Below are positions 24,274 to 33,024 of a stretch of 64,000 nt of DNA, in pieces. The DNA comes from Candidatus Saccharimonadota bacterium (GTDB taxonomy: Bacteria > Patescibacteriota > Saccharimonadia > Saccharimonadales > Saccharimonadaceae). Location: assembly GCA_017524405.1 (NCBI GenBank), contig JAFWSJ010000018.1:1-64000 (forward strand). The letters are read 5' to 3'. Both the position numbers and the translations under genes were made by a program. The number at the start of each line of letters is the position of its first letter. Within the stretch, counting starts at the first letter, position 1. The notes below the pieces were generated by a model. It did not search any database and was not told the DNA's origin. It saw nothing but the letters and a program-made list of their open reading frames with translations.

Positions 24274-25059
24274 TTAAGCATACTGGCTCAAAATGAACTC
24301 TTTTGCTTTATCGAGTGGCAACCATACTATATTTGGATTGCGTTTAAACCAAGTAAGCTGCCTCTTAGCCAGATGCCAATCATCCGTGATGAACAATTCG
24401 ATCGCTTCATCGCGAGTAATTTTCCCATCCATCATATCCTGAACAATTGGGTAAATATTGGACTTCATCGCCTGACACTCCCAGCCATATTCTTTGGCCA
24501 TTCTGCGGCATTCATCCTCGATCGGCTGATTAAAGAATTGCTCGGCACGAGCCCGCAAGCGCTCACGTAATTGTTCGCGTGGCCAGTCGATACCAACAAC
24601 GAGAAAATCTGAACACATCTCGTCGCGGTCTGCATAACTTTTTTTCGCATTTTCGGAAAATGAATAATTATATATCAAAGCATCCACATACAACCCTGTT
24701 CCGCCAGCAATTATCGGCAGATGCCCACGATCTCTAATTTCTTTAATTTTTTGTTCAGCATAGGCTTTGAAGTCAGCAACCGTAAAACGCTCGCCCGGCC
24801 CGACTAGGTCAATACCAAAATGTGGCACACCCTTCATCTCCTCAATGGTCGGTTTTGCGGTTCCAATATCCATTCCTTTATAAATCGCCCTAGAGTCCGC
24901 CGAAATCACCTCTGCAGCCGTTTCGGGCGGCAAAAAGCCACGTCTGCGCGTCAATTCTAGCGCCACGTCTATCGATAGTCCCGTCTTGCCCGACCCCGTG
25001 GGACCAATAATGACCAGAACTTTGTCCTGGCCATCACTAGTTTTCCCCTGAGAATTCAT
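24274..25059 (-). CDS. miaA: tRNA dimethylallyltransferase
   Basis: A 261-residue enzyme that adds an isoprenoid group to A37 of tRNAs reading U-starting codons. The P-loop GPTGSGKTGLS, SADSRAIYKGMDIGTAKPT and GGTGLYVDALIYNYSF are diagnostic, and LAKRQLTWFKRNPNIVWL ends the catalytic core. It is about 40 residues shorter than usual, partly in the tRNA-binding insertion. The start is the ATG one base after the efp stop, where translation is probably coupled. Confidence 0.93.
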   Translation of the reverse strand: MNSQGKTSDGQDKVLVIIGPTGSGKTGLSIDVALELTRRRGFLPPETAAEVISADSRAIYKGMDIGTAKPTIEEMKGVPHFGIDLVGPGERFTVADFKAYAEQKIKEIRDRGHLPIIAGGTGLYVDALIYNYSFSENAKKSYADRDEMCSDFLVVGIDWPREQLRERLRARAEQFFNQPIEDECRRMAKEYGWECQAMKSNIYPIVQDMMDGKITRDEAIELFITDDWHLAKRQLTWFKRNPNIVWLPLDKAKEFILSQYA

Positions 25060-25060
25060 C

Positions 25061-25621
25061 TTATTTCTGACGTTCGCGGTAAGCGTAAGTCTCCGTATCA
25101 ATCGAAACGATGTCGCCATTCTTAATGAATGCAGGCACCTTTACGACTACACCGGTCTCGAGCTTCGCATCCTTAACGATAGAAGTTGAGGTATCGCCCT
25201 TTACGGCGTTCTCTGTGTATTCGACCGTCAACCAGACGTTCTTTGGTAGGTTCAAGTTGATTGGAAGTTCGTTATAGAACTGAATTTCTGCCTCAGAACC
25301 CTCTTTGAGGAAGTCCTTCGCATCGCCAACCATATCGGCTGCGAGCTCGTACTGCTCAAAGGTAGTAGGATCCATGAAATAGAACTTCTCGCCATCATTG
25401 TAGAGGTACTGAACAGTTTGGTTCGTGACCTCTGCTGGCTCAATCTTTTCCTGGCCCTTGAAGGTCTTTGGAAGAAGAGCGCCGGTCATAAGGTTCTTTA
25501 CCTTAACGTTCACGATGCTGCCACCGCGACCCATAACCTTCTGGGAATACTCAACAACCTTGTATGGCTGACCATCGAGGGTGATGAGCGTATTTTTCTT
25601 TAAATCAGTTGGTCCGTACAT
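25061..25621 (-). CDS. efp: translation elongation factor P
   Basis: A 186-residue EF-P with the KOW-like N-domain and two OB folds; it helps ribosomes through polyproline stretches, which several surface proteins here contain. Aligning from DGQPY, the tip residue modified in E. coli (Lys34, PGKG) is Arg in MGRGG, as in the class modified on arginine; no modifying enzyme is visible nearby. The C-terminal signature is present as VVVKVPAFIKNGDIVSIDT. Followed directly by miaA. Confidence 0.95.
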   Translation of the reverse strand: MYGPTDLKKNTLITLDGQPYKVVEYSQKVMGRGGSIVNVKVKNLMTGALLPKTFKGQEKIEPAEVTNQTVQYLYNDGEKFYFMDPTTFEQYELAADMVGDAKDFLKEGSEAEIQFYNELPINLNLPKNVWLTVEYTENAVKGDTSTSIVKDAKLETGVVVKVPAFIKNGDIVSIDTETYAYRERQK

Positions 25622-25633
25622 ATCAGACCTCTA

Positions 25634-25831
25634 TTATGCTGCTGCGACAAATGGCATTAATGCTAGATGGCGAGCGCGCTTAACTGCGACAGCGAGTTGG
25701 CGCTGCTGCTTTGCAGAGAGACCAGTCTTGCTGATTGGCTCAATGCGGCCGTATGCATCGACATAGCGCTGGAGAGTCTTCACGTCGCGATAGTCGAAAT
25801 ACATATCTGGATCATTCTTGTATCTCTTCAT
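25634..25831 (-). CDS. rpsR: 30S ribosomal protein bS18
   Basis: A 65-residue bS18 containing [19 protein letters not shown] and [20 protein letters not shown]. It partners bS6 on the 30S platform. Third gene of rpsF-ssb-rpsR; 12 bases after ssb, and AAAGGG precedes the start. Confidence 0.95.
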   Translation of the reverse strand: MKRYKNDPDMYFDYRDVKTLQRYVDAYGRIEPISKTGLSAKQQRQLAVAVKRARHLALMPFVAAA

Positions 25832-25842
25832 TTTTCCCTTTC

Positions 25843-26286
25843 TTAGAATGGAATATCACTTAAATCAATTGGTTCTTCGCTGATATCATCAGGAGCGACG
25901 TCGCTGGAAGCTGCAGAACTCTTACTGCTGCCGCCGTTACCGCCGTCACCATTTACGCCACCGACGAAATTGAAGTCTTCGACCACGATTTCGACACGGG
26001 AACGCTTCTGGCCTTCCTTGTCTTCCCAGCTGCGCTGTTCAAGACGACCAGAGACTAAGATACCGCTACCCTTTTTGGCATATTGCGCGATAATCTCACC
26101 AGATTTGCCCCAAGCAGAACAGTCAAAGAACGAAACATTCTCTTTCTGCTCACCGGAATTATCCTTGTAATTGCGATTGACTGCTACCGAGAAGCCGCAA
26201 ACCTGCGTGCCACTTGGCGTAGTGCGTAATTCTGGATCACGCGTAATGTTGCCCACAATTATAACTTTGCTAAAACCTCGCGCCAT
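25843..26286 (-). CDS. ssb: single-stranded DNA-binding protein
   Basis: A 147-residue SSB: an OB fold ([19 protein letters not shown] to [14 protein letters not shown]), a Gly/Ser-rich linker, and the acidic tip DLSDIPF used to recruit replication and repair proteins. It sits between rpsF and rpsR, as in many bacteria. Confidence 0.96.
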   Translation of the reverse strand: MARGFSKVIIVGNITRDPELRTTPSGTQVCGFSVAVNRNYKDNSGEQKENVSFFDCSAWGKSGEIIAQYAKKGSGILVSGRLEQRSWEDKEGQKRSRVEIVVEDFNFVGGVNGDGGNGGSSKSSAASSDVAPDDISEEPIDLSDIPF

Positions 26287-26291
26287 TGTTG

Positions 26292-26639
26292 TTATTCCTC
26301 CTCTTTATCTTCTTGCGCTTTGCGCTCTTGGCGTTTTGCCATGAGCTTCTCACGACGTGGATCCTTTGCTACGAGCAAGTAGCGGATAGCTTCGTCGGTA
26401 ATGTTGAGTACCGAAGAAATCTTCGCTGGTGCTGCGGCAGGAAGTTCCAATTCGTAATAGTAGTAAACCGCAAAATCCTGACCTTTAATCTGGTAGGCGA
26501 GGCGCTTCTTGCCTTCGTTGGCTTCTTTGACAATCTTGCCACCATTGCCTTCGATCAAAGTCTTGATCTTGTCGGTTGCCGGCTCGAGATTCATCTCTAA
26601 ATCAGGGTGAATGAGCACGGTTAATTCGTATTCTCGCAT
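26292..26639 (-). CDS. rpsF: 30S ribosomal protein bS6
   Basis: A 115-residue bS6 (MREYELTVLIHPD, and KRLAYQIKGQDFAVYYYYEL). The ATG at 26639 lies five bases after GGAG; an in-frame GTG two codons up would overlap that site. First gene of its operon. The tail is Lys/Glu-rich. Confidence 0.94.
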   Translation of the reverse strand: MREYELTVLIHPDLEMNLEPATDKIKTLIEGNGGKIVKEANEGKKRLAYQIKGQDFAVYYYYELELPAAAPAKISSVLNITDEAIRYLLVAKDPRREKLMAKRQERKAQEDKEEE

Positions 26640-26657
26640 GAACACTCCTTTGGTTAA

Positions 26658-26699
26658 AGCAGAAGCTCGATAAACTCTCTGTTAGAGTCGCCTTCTGCT
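26658..26699 (-). promoter_or_regulatory. leader hairpin of the rpsF-ssb-rpsR operon
   Basis: AGCAGAAG (minus-strand, 26692-26699) pairs with CTTCTGCT (26658-26665), ending a few bases before the ribosome binding site. This is where S6:S18 autoregulatory structures occur in other bacteria, but the CCG bulge of the known S6:S18 motif is not evident. A TAAAAT -10 box lies about 20 bases upstream. Confidence 0.45.
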
Positions 26700-26741
26700 G
26701 AGCTAATATTGCGATAATTTTACCACAAACGCCGGAGAAAA

Positions 26742-29700
26742 TCAACGGCGTCGTGCTTTTTCCTTCAAGACAAGCAGCAAGGAGCAAGTGAGCGTCATTA
26801 CCATGATCGCCGAGAGCCCAAAGATATTAGTCGCTTCAGTGTTTGGCGTATTCGGCATACTAGGTGTATTAGGCGTCTCAGAGCCCTCCGGAGCCACTTC
26901 TGGCTCATCGTCGTACTCACTGCCACCCTCACTGCTCTCCTCGTCATCTCCCTCATCAGAATCGCTATCGTCATTCATCGGGTCCGACTCCTCTTCCTTC
27001 CAAACCGCATAGAGCGTCACGTCGACACCATCGGTATATATATCGCCTGCGACATATTCTGGCGTAGTAGCCTCCGGATCTCTGCTCCAACCAATATGGA
27101 GATAACCAACGCGACCAAGATTAGAATGCGGAATCATAAATCGATAGCCCGCACCTGTTATCGGAGTCGGCGCTCCAACGCCGCCGTTCGCATCGAAGGA
27201 AACGACGTACTGGTTTTCACTCCAGACCGCGTAGAGCGTAATTTCAGCATCCTCGAGATCAATCTCGTCGCCCGGATTATAATCGACAATCAAACCAGCA
27301 GGAAGGATGCTCCATCCAAGGAATCCGTAGCCATCTCTCACTGCATTTATATCAGGAATCGTCACTGTATGATGCGGCGCCGCGCTAATTCTGCCCGGAC
27401 CGCTCTTACCGCCCTTGAGATCAAAGTTCACGCCAATCGTATTCTCCGACCAAACCGCAACAAGCGAAATGCTCCTGTCGCCCAAGTAGCTCTGACCCGG
27501 CCTATACTCTACCGAAGACCCGCCACGAACCGACCAACCATCAAAGTTATAGCCGTTACGCGTTGGAATTACTGTCGAAATCGCAATCGAACCAGCCGTT
27601 CCGCCATGACGTGCAGGCGCACCAAAGCCGCCGTTCGCATCATAATCAATCCAAATCTTATCAAGATTCCATGCGGCATATAGTACCTTATCGCCGCTCA
27701 TATTAACTGCTTCGCCTTCATGATAGCGAGCACCAGTGCCAGCGGCATTCTCCGCCCAGCCATCAAACACATAACCATCTCTGGTCGGCGCACCGGCCGG
27801 AATTGTCGTCTGAATCGAATTCCTAACCTCAACGGTACCAGGACCGCCTTCGCCGCCATTCGCGTCAAATGACAAGTAATAAATCGTATCTGCAGGAGGC
27901 GTTACATTTTCCTCCCAAACTGCGTAGAGCGTTGCGTCCGAACGACCAGAATAGCTCGCAGATGGTTGGTACGCCACAGCACCACCGCTAGTTGTGCCCC
28001 AACCCTTGAAGCTAAAACCGCTTCGTGTCGGCCTGTTGCTCGGCAGCGTAATTGGCGACTCGGTCTTCGGTTTCTTTACGGCCGAAGGCGCACCAGAACC
28101 ACCATTCGCGTTGAAACTAATCGTATAATATTGAACTTCCCAGACTGCATAGAGATTAAGATTTGTATGGCCAGAAAAAGTCTCGCCACCATTACCCGTA
28201 TAGGTAATAGCGGTTGACGACGCACTGGTCGACCAACCCTTGAAGGTATAGTATTCTCGCGATGGCTTCGTCGTCGAAATCGCAACGCTATCTGCTGCAT
28301 TGAACGTTGTCGACCAGGATGAACCAGTGCCGCCATTCGGATAATACGTCACCTTATACTGGATAGGCGCCCAGACCGCGTAGAGCGTAACGTTCACGTG
28401 GTTCGTATAAGTATCGCCAGGATTATAGACGACCGATCCGCCGCTCGATGTCGCCCAGCCCTTGAAGGTATAGTACTGTCTCGTCGGTTTAGTTGTCGGG
28501 ATAGTTACGTTGAGGGATTTTCTTTGCGTCTGCGCCGCTGGTGCACCAGTGCCGCCATTCGCATTATATGAAACCGTATAATAATCTTCGTAAACCGCAT
28601 AGAGCGTAACGTCGCTCTCGCTGCTACCATACGCTTTTACGTACTCGTTGCCCGGGCTATAAGTAGCGCTCGTGGCCGTCGCGCTCGTCGACCAACCGAG
28701 GAAATATTTGTTCGCCTTTGTCGGTCTGTCGGAGATGATATTCTGCGGCACGCCAACGATCGCATCCTTCGTTGTGCTCACGCTGCCCGACCAAGTACCA
28801 CCATTCGCGTTGTAGTTAATCTTGAATTTGTGATAAAGATACTTGTTCAAATCTGTGCTCATTGTCGGATTGCTATCACCTGGCTTAGTAGCCACTTTTG
28901 TAACTTTCGCAATCATAAAGGCGCCACTCGTCTGGCCGCTATCACTACAGTTGTTATATAAAATGTAAGGGACATTTTTGTAGAACGCCATGCTCTCGAT
29001 CTCACACAAAGGAGACGACGTGAAATACGAGCGGTGCCAATTAGCCGGAGACTTAGCATATCCGCTTAATTGAGTAATGACGCCTACGTTCTTCTTGCCA
29101 TACGAATACGTCGTTGTACCGTTGCTAGTAATCCCAACTTCTTGAGTCAAACGATAAACATATCCATTGTGATATGCGATGTCCTGATTCGATAACGAAG
29201 GGCTGTAATCAAACCAAAGATACGACTCTAGCTTATGGCTAGTATTTTCGTCGCTATTATCTATCATGATGATACGGCCTTGCGACGGATTACCAGTACT
29301 AGTGCGAACAGAAGTTACAATATAATCGTCCAAATCATTATAGGCAACACTATTGGCCCTTAAACGAGAGCCGTCACCCTTCGTTTGATAAAACGTAGAC
29401 ATATGCGTAAGCATGCCGTCATTGTGATGGAACCTGAGGATTTCACCATATTTTGCCGAATCGCTTAAGTGTGATGCGACCAAAACATCGTCGTTCTTGC
29501 TATCAAAGGTAGCTCCGTTTGCGTGACCGAGCTTATACGACGCGTCAGCGTGACCACTTCCTATAGAGCCATTGGCATTGAATTGGTAAACTTTAATTTT
29601 GTTTGCTTTCTGATTATAGTAGTTGCCGCTCCCCTGGGTCGTATCGCTCGTATTCGGAGCAAGCAGCACATAGATATATCCGTCATCAGAAATCGCCATG

Positions 29701-29936
29701 CTCTCAGCAGCAGAAAAACCCGAGGGGCGAGATCCCGTAAAAATAGGCGTTACTTCCAGCTTGTATGAATTGCTGATGTTGTCCCCCGTCAAATCTATCG
29801 TTTCCGCTGCCTCTGCGCTCTTCCTGTTAATCAGCCCGTAGCTAACCAGCGCAGTTATAACCAATACGATCATTACGCCATAAAAAACAATACCATGCTC
29901 CAACAGCGCTTTAAATACACCTTTGACCCGTTTCAT
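26742..29936 (-). CDS. membrane-anchored surface protein with eight Listeria-Bacteroides (InlB B-type) repeats
   Basis: A 1,064-residue protein. A hydrophobic N-terminal segment (about residues 14-36) serves as signal or anchor. Residues 45-370 look like a propeller-type domain (repeated YIYVLL, DDVLVASHL, YNDLDDYIVTS). From about 375 to 990 come eight repeats of some 70 residues with 'NANGG..GAP' at the start and 'GW......Y.PG......LYAVW' at the end, the List-Bact (Flg_new) repeat. An acidic linker, MPNTPNTEA, one membrane helix and KEKARRR close the protein. It is a likely adhesin. Confidence 0.88.
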   Translation of the reverse strand: MKRVKGVFKALLEHGIVFYGVMIVLVITALVSYGLINRKSAEAAETIDLTGDNISNSYKLEVTPIFTGSRPSGFSAAESMAISDDGYIYVLLAPNTSDTTQGSGNYYNQKANKIKVYQFNANGSIGSGHADASYKLGHANGATFDSKNDDVLVASHLSDSAKYGEILRFHHNDGMLTHMSTFYQTKGDGSRLRANSVAYNDLDDYIVTSVRTSTGNPSQGRIIMIDNSDENTSHKLESYLWFDYSPSLSNQDIAYHNGYVYRLTQEVGITSNGTTTYSYGKKNVGVITQLSGYAKSPANWHRSYFTSSPLCEIESMAFYKNVPYILYNNCSDSGQTSGAFMIAKVTKVATKPGDSNPTMSTDLNKYLYHKFKINYNANGGTWSGSVSTTKDAIVGVPQNIISDRPTKANKYFLGWSTSATATSATYSPGNEYVKAYGSSESDVTLYAVYEDYYTVSYNANGGTGAPAAQTQRKSLNVTIPTTKPTRQYYTFKGWATSSGGSVVYNPGDTYTNHVNVTLYAVWAPIQYKVTYYPNGGTGSSWSTTFNAADSVAISTTKPSREYYTFKGWSTSASSTAITYTGNGGETFSGHTNLNLYAVWEVQYYTISFNANGGSGAPSAVKKPKTESPITLPSNRPTRSGFSFKGWGTTSGGAVAYQPSASYSGRSDATLYAVWEENVTPPADTIYYLSFDANGGEGGPGTVEVRNSIQTTIPAGAPTRDGYVFDGWAENAAGTGARYHEGEAVNMSGDKVLYAAWNLDKIWIDYDANGGFGAPARHGGTAGSIAISTVIPTRNGYNFDGWSVRGGSSVEYRPGQSYLGDRSISLVAVWSENTIGVNFDLKGGKSGPGRISAAPHHTVTIPDINAVRDGYGFLGWSILPAGLIVDYNPGDEIDLEDAEITLYAVWSENQYVVSFDANGGVGAPTPITGAGYRFMIPHSNLGRVGYLHIGWSRDPEATTPEYVAGDIYTDGVDVTLYAVWKEEESDPMNDDSDSDEGDDEESSEGGSEYDDEPEVAPEGSETPNTPSMPNTPNTEATNIFGLSAIMVMTLTCSLLLVLKEKARRR

Positions 29937-29957
29937 ACTTAATATAAGTATAAGCGG

Positions 29958-31895
29958 TTAGTAGAAAACTGGCAAGTCTTCCGGGAATGGATCTTCATTA
30001 TCTTCTTCGTCAAAATCATTGAACCCGTCACCATCCAGATCGTGCGAGCCGTACGGATTAAATCCGAGGTCGTTCAAGAAGCGCGATGGAAAATTATAGG
30101 TCCTACCGCCAAACATAAAGCGCGAATTCGCAAAGCTCAGGAACAGCTCCTGCATCGCGCGTGTCATGCCAACATAAGTCAAACGGCGCTCTTCCTCGAC
30201 ATCCTCTGCTGACTCATCCATCGAGCGAACATGCGGGAGCAACCCTTCCTCGAGCCCGACCAGGAACACAACTGGAAATTCCAAACCCTTCGCAGCATGC
30301 AAAGTCATCAAAGTCACCGCGTCTTTCCCTGCATCTTCATCCGACGACGACATCAGAGCCGCATCCGCCAAGAACTCATCGAGCGTCTCGTAGGTCCCTG
30401 CTTCGCCAATGAGCGCCGTCACGTTTTCGTTGCGCTCCTCAGCCTTCAGCTTTTCGTCTTCATTCAAATAGCCGCGATAGTCAATCTTTCGCACCAACTC
30501 CTCGATAATCTCCGCTGGGTTAGCGCCATTCGCGTTCTTCTTGCGCAAATCATTCAAAATCTTCGCAAATTTCTCATACGCCGCCGCTGTCTTTGCCGTC
30601 AGGCCGGCAATATCACCCGCTAGAATCTTCTGCACCGATTTCTCGCCAATACCACGGGTCGGAACATTTATTACACGCGTCAACGAAATAATATCGCGCG
30701 GATTCACGATTAGATGCAAATATGCAACAATATCCTTGATTTCCTTACGGTCATAGAAACGTACACCGCCAACCAACTTGTACGGCAAGCGATATTCCAT
30801 AAATACTTTTTCGAAAGCCTGCGACTGCGCGTTTGTGCGATATAGCACCGCGTAATCCGACAATGAGCGACGCAGCTTCTTGATGGTTGTCGCCACCCAA
30901 CGCGCCTCGTCTTGCTCATCGCGCGCCTGATGAATTGTAATCGGCGCGCCCTTCCCCGCCTCCGTAAATAGCACTTTATCGCTGCGCTGAGTATTCTTCG
31001 TAATGATCTTTTGTGCCGCATCGAGAATATTCTGCGTCGAGCGATAATTTTGCTCCAGTTTTATCACTTTCGCGCCCGGAAAATCTCGTTCAAAGTTGAG
31101 AATATTCGTAAAATCCGCTCCGCGCCACGAATAAATCGACTGCCAGTCATCGCCCACACAACAAATATTGCGTTCTTCATTTACTAGCAATTTGACAATC
31201 TGGTACTGAATATGGTTCGTGTCCTGATACTCGTCAATCAAGATATGGCGAAAACGTTTGCTCCACTTCTCGCGGATATCTTTGCGGCTTTTCATCATCC
31301 GTGCTACATAAAGCAATAAATCGTCGAAGTCGACCGCGTCAGCTTCTTTTCGCATGTCTTCGTATTTTTCGTAAATCGCGGCAATATCGCGCTGATTTGG
31401 ATAATACGCATCGGCAAGCATCTCGTCCGGATCCTTGCCCTCATTTTTTGCCTTTGAAATCGCTGCTTCTGCCGCACGCGGCTTCACGCGTTTATCGCTA
31501 ATATCGAGCGCTTTCATTGCGCGTTTTATCAGCGCCAAACGATCATCCGTATCGTAAATCACAAAGTTCTTATCGAGGCCAACATTCGCTGCCTCGACGC
31601 GTAAAATCTTCACGCAAATCGCATGAAAGGTTCCCATCCAAGGCATGAAGTTAAAGCTGTTTTCGCGATCCAAAAGTCGCGCTAAGCGCTCGCGCATCTC
31701 GCGCGCCGCCTTATTCGTAAAAGTCAGTGCCAAAATTTCACTCGGCAAAACCCCATTCGCAATCAAATTTGCAATGCGGTGCGTCAAAGTCTTCGTCTTA
31801 CCGGAACCCGCGCCCGCTAAAATCAAAACCGGTCCAGACAAAGTCTCAACTGCCTCTTTTTGCGCCGGATTTAACCCTTCAAAAATTTTGGTCAT
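29958..31895 (-). CDS. pcrA: UvrD/PcrA-type superfamily 1 DNA helicase
   Basis: A 645-residue 3'-5' helicase. Motifs in order: LNPAQKEAV (Q), GAGSGKTKTL (I), ALTFTNKAAREMR (Ia), ILIDEYQDTN (II), CCVGDDWQSIYSWRGAD (III), LEQNYRST (IV), VTLMTLHAAKGLEFPVVFL (V) and RRLTYVGMTRAM (VI). It is about 80 residues shorter than typical PcrA, and the C-terminal tail is acidic. Roles are DNA repair and removal of RecA or stalled polymerases. TAAAAT ends six bases before the ATG (leaderless). Confidence 0.94.
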   Translation of the reverse strand: MTKIFEGLNPAQKEAVETLSGPVLILAGAGSGKTKTLTHRIANLIANGVLPSEILALTFTNKAAREMRERLARLLDRENSFNFMPWMGTFHAICVKILRVEAANVGLDKNFVIYDTDDRLALIKRAMKALDISDKRVKPRAAEAAISKAKNEGKDPDEMLADAYYPNQRDIAAIYEKYEDMRKEADAVDFDDLLLYVARMMKSRKDIREKWSKRFRHILIDEYQDTNHIQYQIVKLLVNEERNICCVGDDWQSIYSWRGADFTNILNFERDFPGAKVIKLEQNYRSTQNILDAAQKIITKNTQRSDKVLFTEAGKGAPITIHQARDEQDEARWVATTIKKLRRSLSDYAVLYRTNAQSQAFEKVFMEYRLPYKLVGGVRFYDRKEIKDIVAYLHLIVNPRDIISLTRVINVPTRGIGEKSVQKILAGDIAGLTAKTAAAYEKFAKILNDLRKKNANGANPAEIIEELVRKIDYRGYLNEDEKLKAEERNENVTALIGEAGTYETLDEFLADAALMSSSDEDAGKDAVTLMTLHAAKGLEFPVVFLVGLEEGLLPHVRSMDESAEDVEEERRLTYVGMTRAMQELFLSFANSRFMFGGRTYNFPSRFLNDLGFNPYGSHDLDGDGFNDFDEEDNEDPFPEDLPVFY

Positions 31896-31915
31896 AAATC
31901 TATTTTACCATCAAA

Positions 31916-31939
31916 AAGAGGCGCTTTAACGCGCCTCTT
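31916..31939 (-). terminator. terminator of the 31952-32956 gene
   Basis: AAGAGGCGC / GCGCCTCTT hairpin, with a U run on the minus strand, placed between the stop codon and the pcrA promoter. Confidence 0.8.
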
Positions 31940-31951
31940 AATGTTCGCTAA

Positions 31952-32956
31952 TTATAGCGTAACGTCTTTGCTGGAAGATTCATCCCAACATTTCTCGCCC
32001 TTGTAGGCCTCTTTGAGCTCAGCGGTGTTGTACTCACTACAAGAAATTGCCTGCTGCGTTGCGGTGAAATACTTCCACTCGCCGCCCGCTTTGCGGTAGA
32101 ATAGTGCGACCGCATCCGCAAAGCCGACCGTAATAGTCTCATAAGTGCCAGCTGGATTCTTCTTAATCTTTCTCGTAAGAGCGCCGCCGATATAGCTAAT
32201 CGGATACTGCTTGCCGTCCTTGGTGTTGTTGTAGGCAGCAGCTAAATCAATAGCCAACTTTTTATTATCTCCAGTTAACCATTTTTCATCCATACATTGG
32301 TATTCAAACCAAGAATAGCCCTCATTATAGCCAGATCCCTTAACCTGGGAAATATCCGAAACATGGCAATAAATACCATCGTCGCTCTTAAAGTAGCTAG
32401 TAGTATCAGTGTCAGCTTCAAGGCCATTGTAGCCAAAAATTGGGACCGAAACGCTCTTTAGCCCTTTCTCTTTTAGGACACTGATAGCGCTGTTGCGAGT
32501 CTCAGTAGCGTTGCCTTCACTACCGTCATACTTCTTGACAAAGGCGCCATAAGACCTGGCCGACTCGGTCCAAAGCTTATCGCCAACCTTGATTGGCAAA
32601 CCATAATCGCTGTAGATTCTATCGACCGAATAGCCCCCATTGGGGAATGCATTCTCCATCGCATCGAGTAAACTCTGAATTTCGTCATCTTGACTCGAAA
32701 CCAATGCGGTATTCCCGGCCGAACCACCATTTCCGGCATTGCCGCCATTCGTGGAACTACCGCCAGACTCGCCACCCTTAGCTGGGTTCATGAGCAAAAT
32801 TGCGATCCAAACACCAAGACCGACCGCTATCAACGCGAACACGATTGCCGCGATCACGGCGCCTTTACCGCCCTTCTTTACAGGCGCTGAAATACCCGCC
32901 GGCACAGTGCGATCAACTGGCGCACTTGCGACTGGTTCTGCTGCCAAATTATCCAT
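31952..32956 (-). CDS. hypothetical protein with one transmembrane anchor and an extracellular domain
   Basis: A 334-residue protein. A short cytoplasmic Pro/Ala-rich segment is followed by a membrane helix (about residues 33-55), a Gly/Ser/Asn-rich linker (60-85), and a folded domain of 250 residues with four cysteines (around YCHV, YQCM, SCSE and KCWD) that may form two disulfides. No family recognised. The layout (Pro-rich cytoplasmic tail, helix, linker, domain) is shared with the 56157-56891 protein. GGAGGTAATA precedes the ATG. Confidence 0.75.
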   Translation of the reverse strand: MDNLAAEPVASAPVDRTVPAGISAPVKKGGKGAVIAAIVFALIAVGLGVWIAILLMNPAKGGESGGSSTNGGNAGNGGSAGNTALVSSQDDEIQSLLDAMENAFPNGGYSVDRIYSDYGLPIKVGDKLWTESARSYGAFVKKYDGSEGNATETRNSAISVLKEKGLKSVSVPIFGYNGLEADTDTTSYFKSDDGIYCHVSDISQVKGSGYNEGYSWFEYQCMDEKWLTGDNKKLAIDLAAAYNNTKDGKQYPISYIGGALTRKIKKNPAGTYETITVGFADAVALFYRKAGGEWKYFTATQQAISCSEYNTAELKEAYKGEKCWDESSSKDVTL

Positions 32957-32994
32957 TATTACCTCCCTAAATTACTTATGTTTATTGTAGCACA

Positions 32995-33017
32995 AAAAAC
33001 GCCCCCGAAGGGGCGTT
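32995..33017 (-). terminator. thrS terminator
   Basis: AAAACGCCCC / GGGGCGTTTT hairpin with a four-base loop, just past the thrS stop. Confidence 0.85.
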
Positions 33018-33024
33018 TTGTAGA

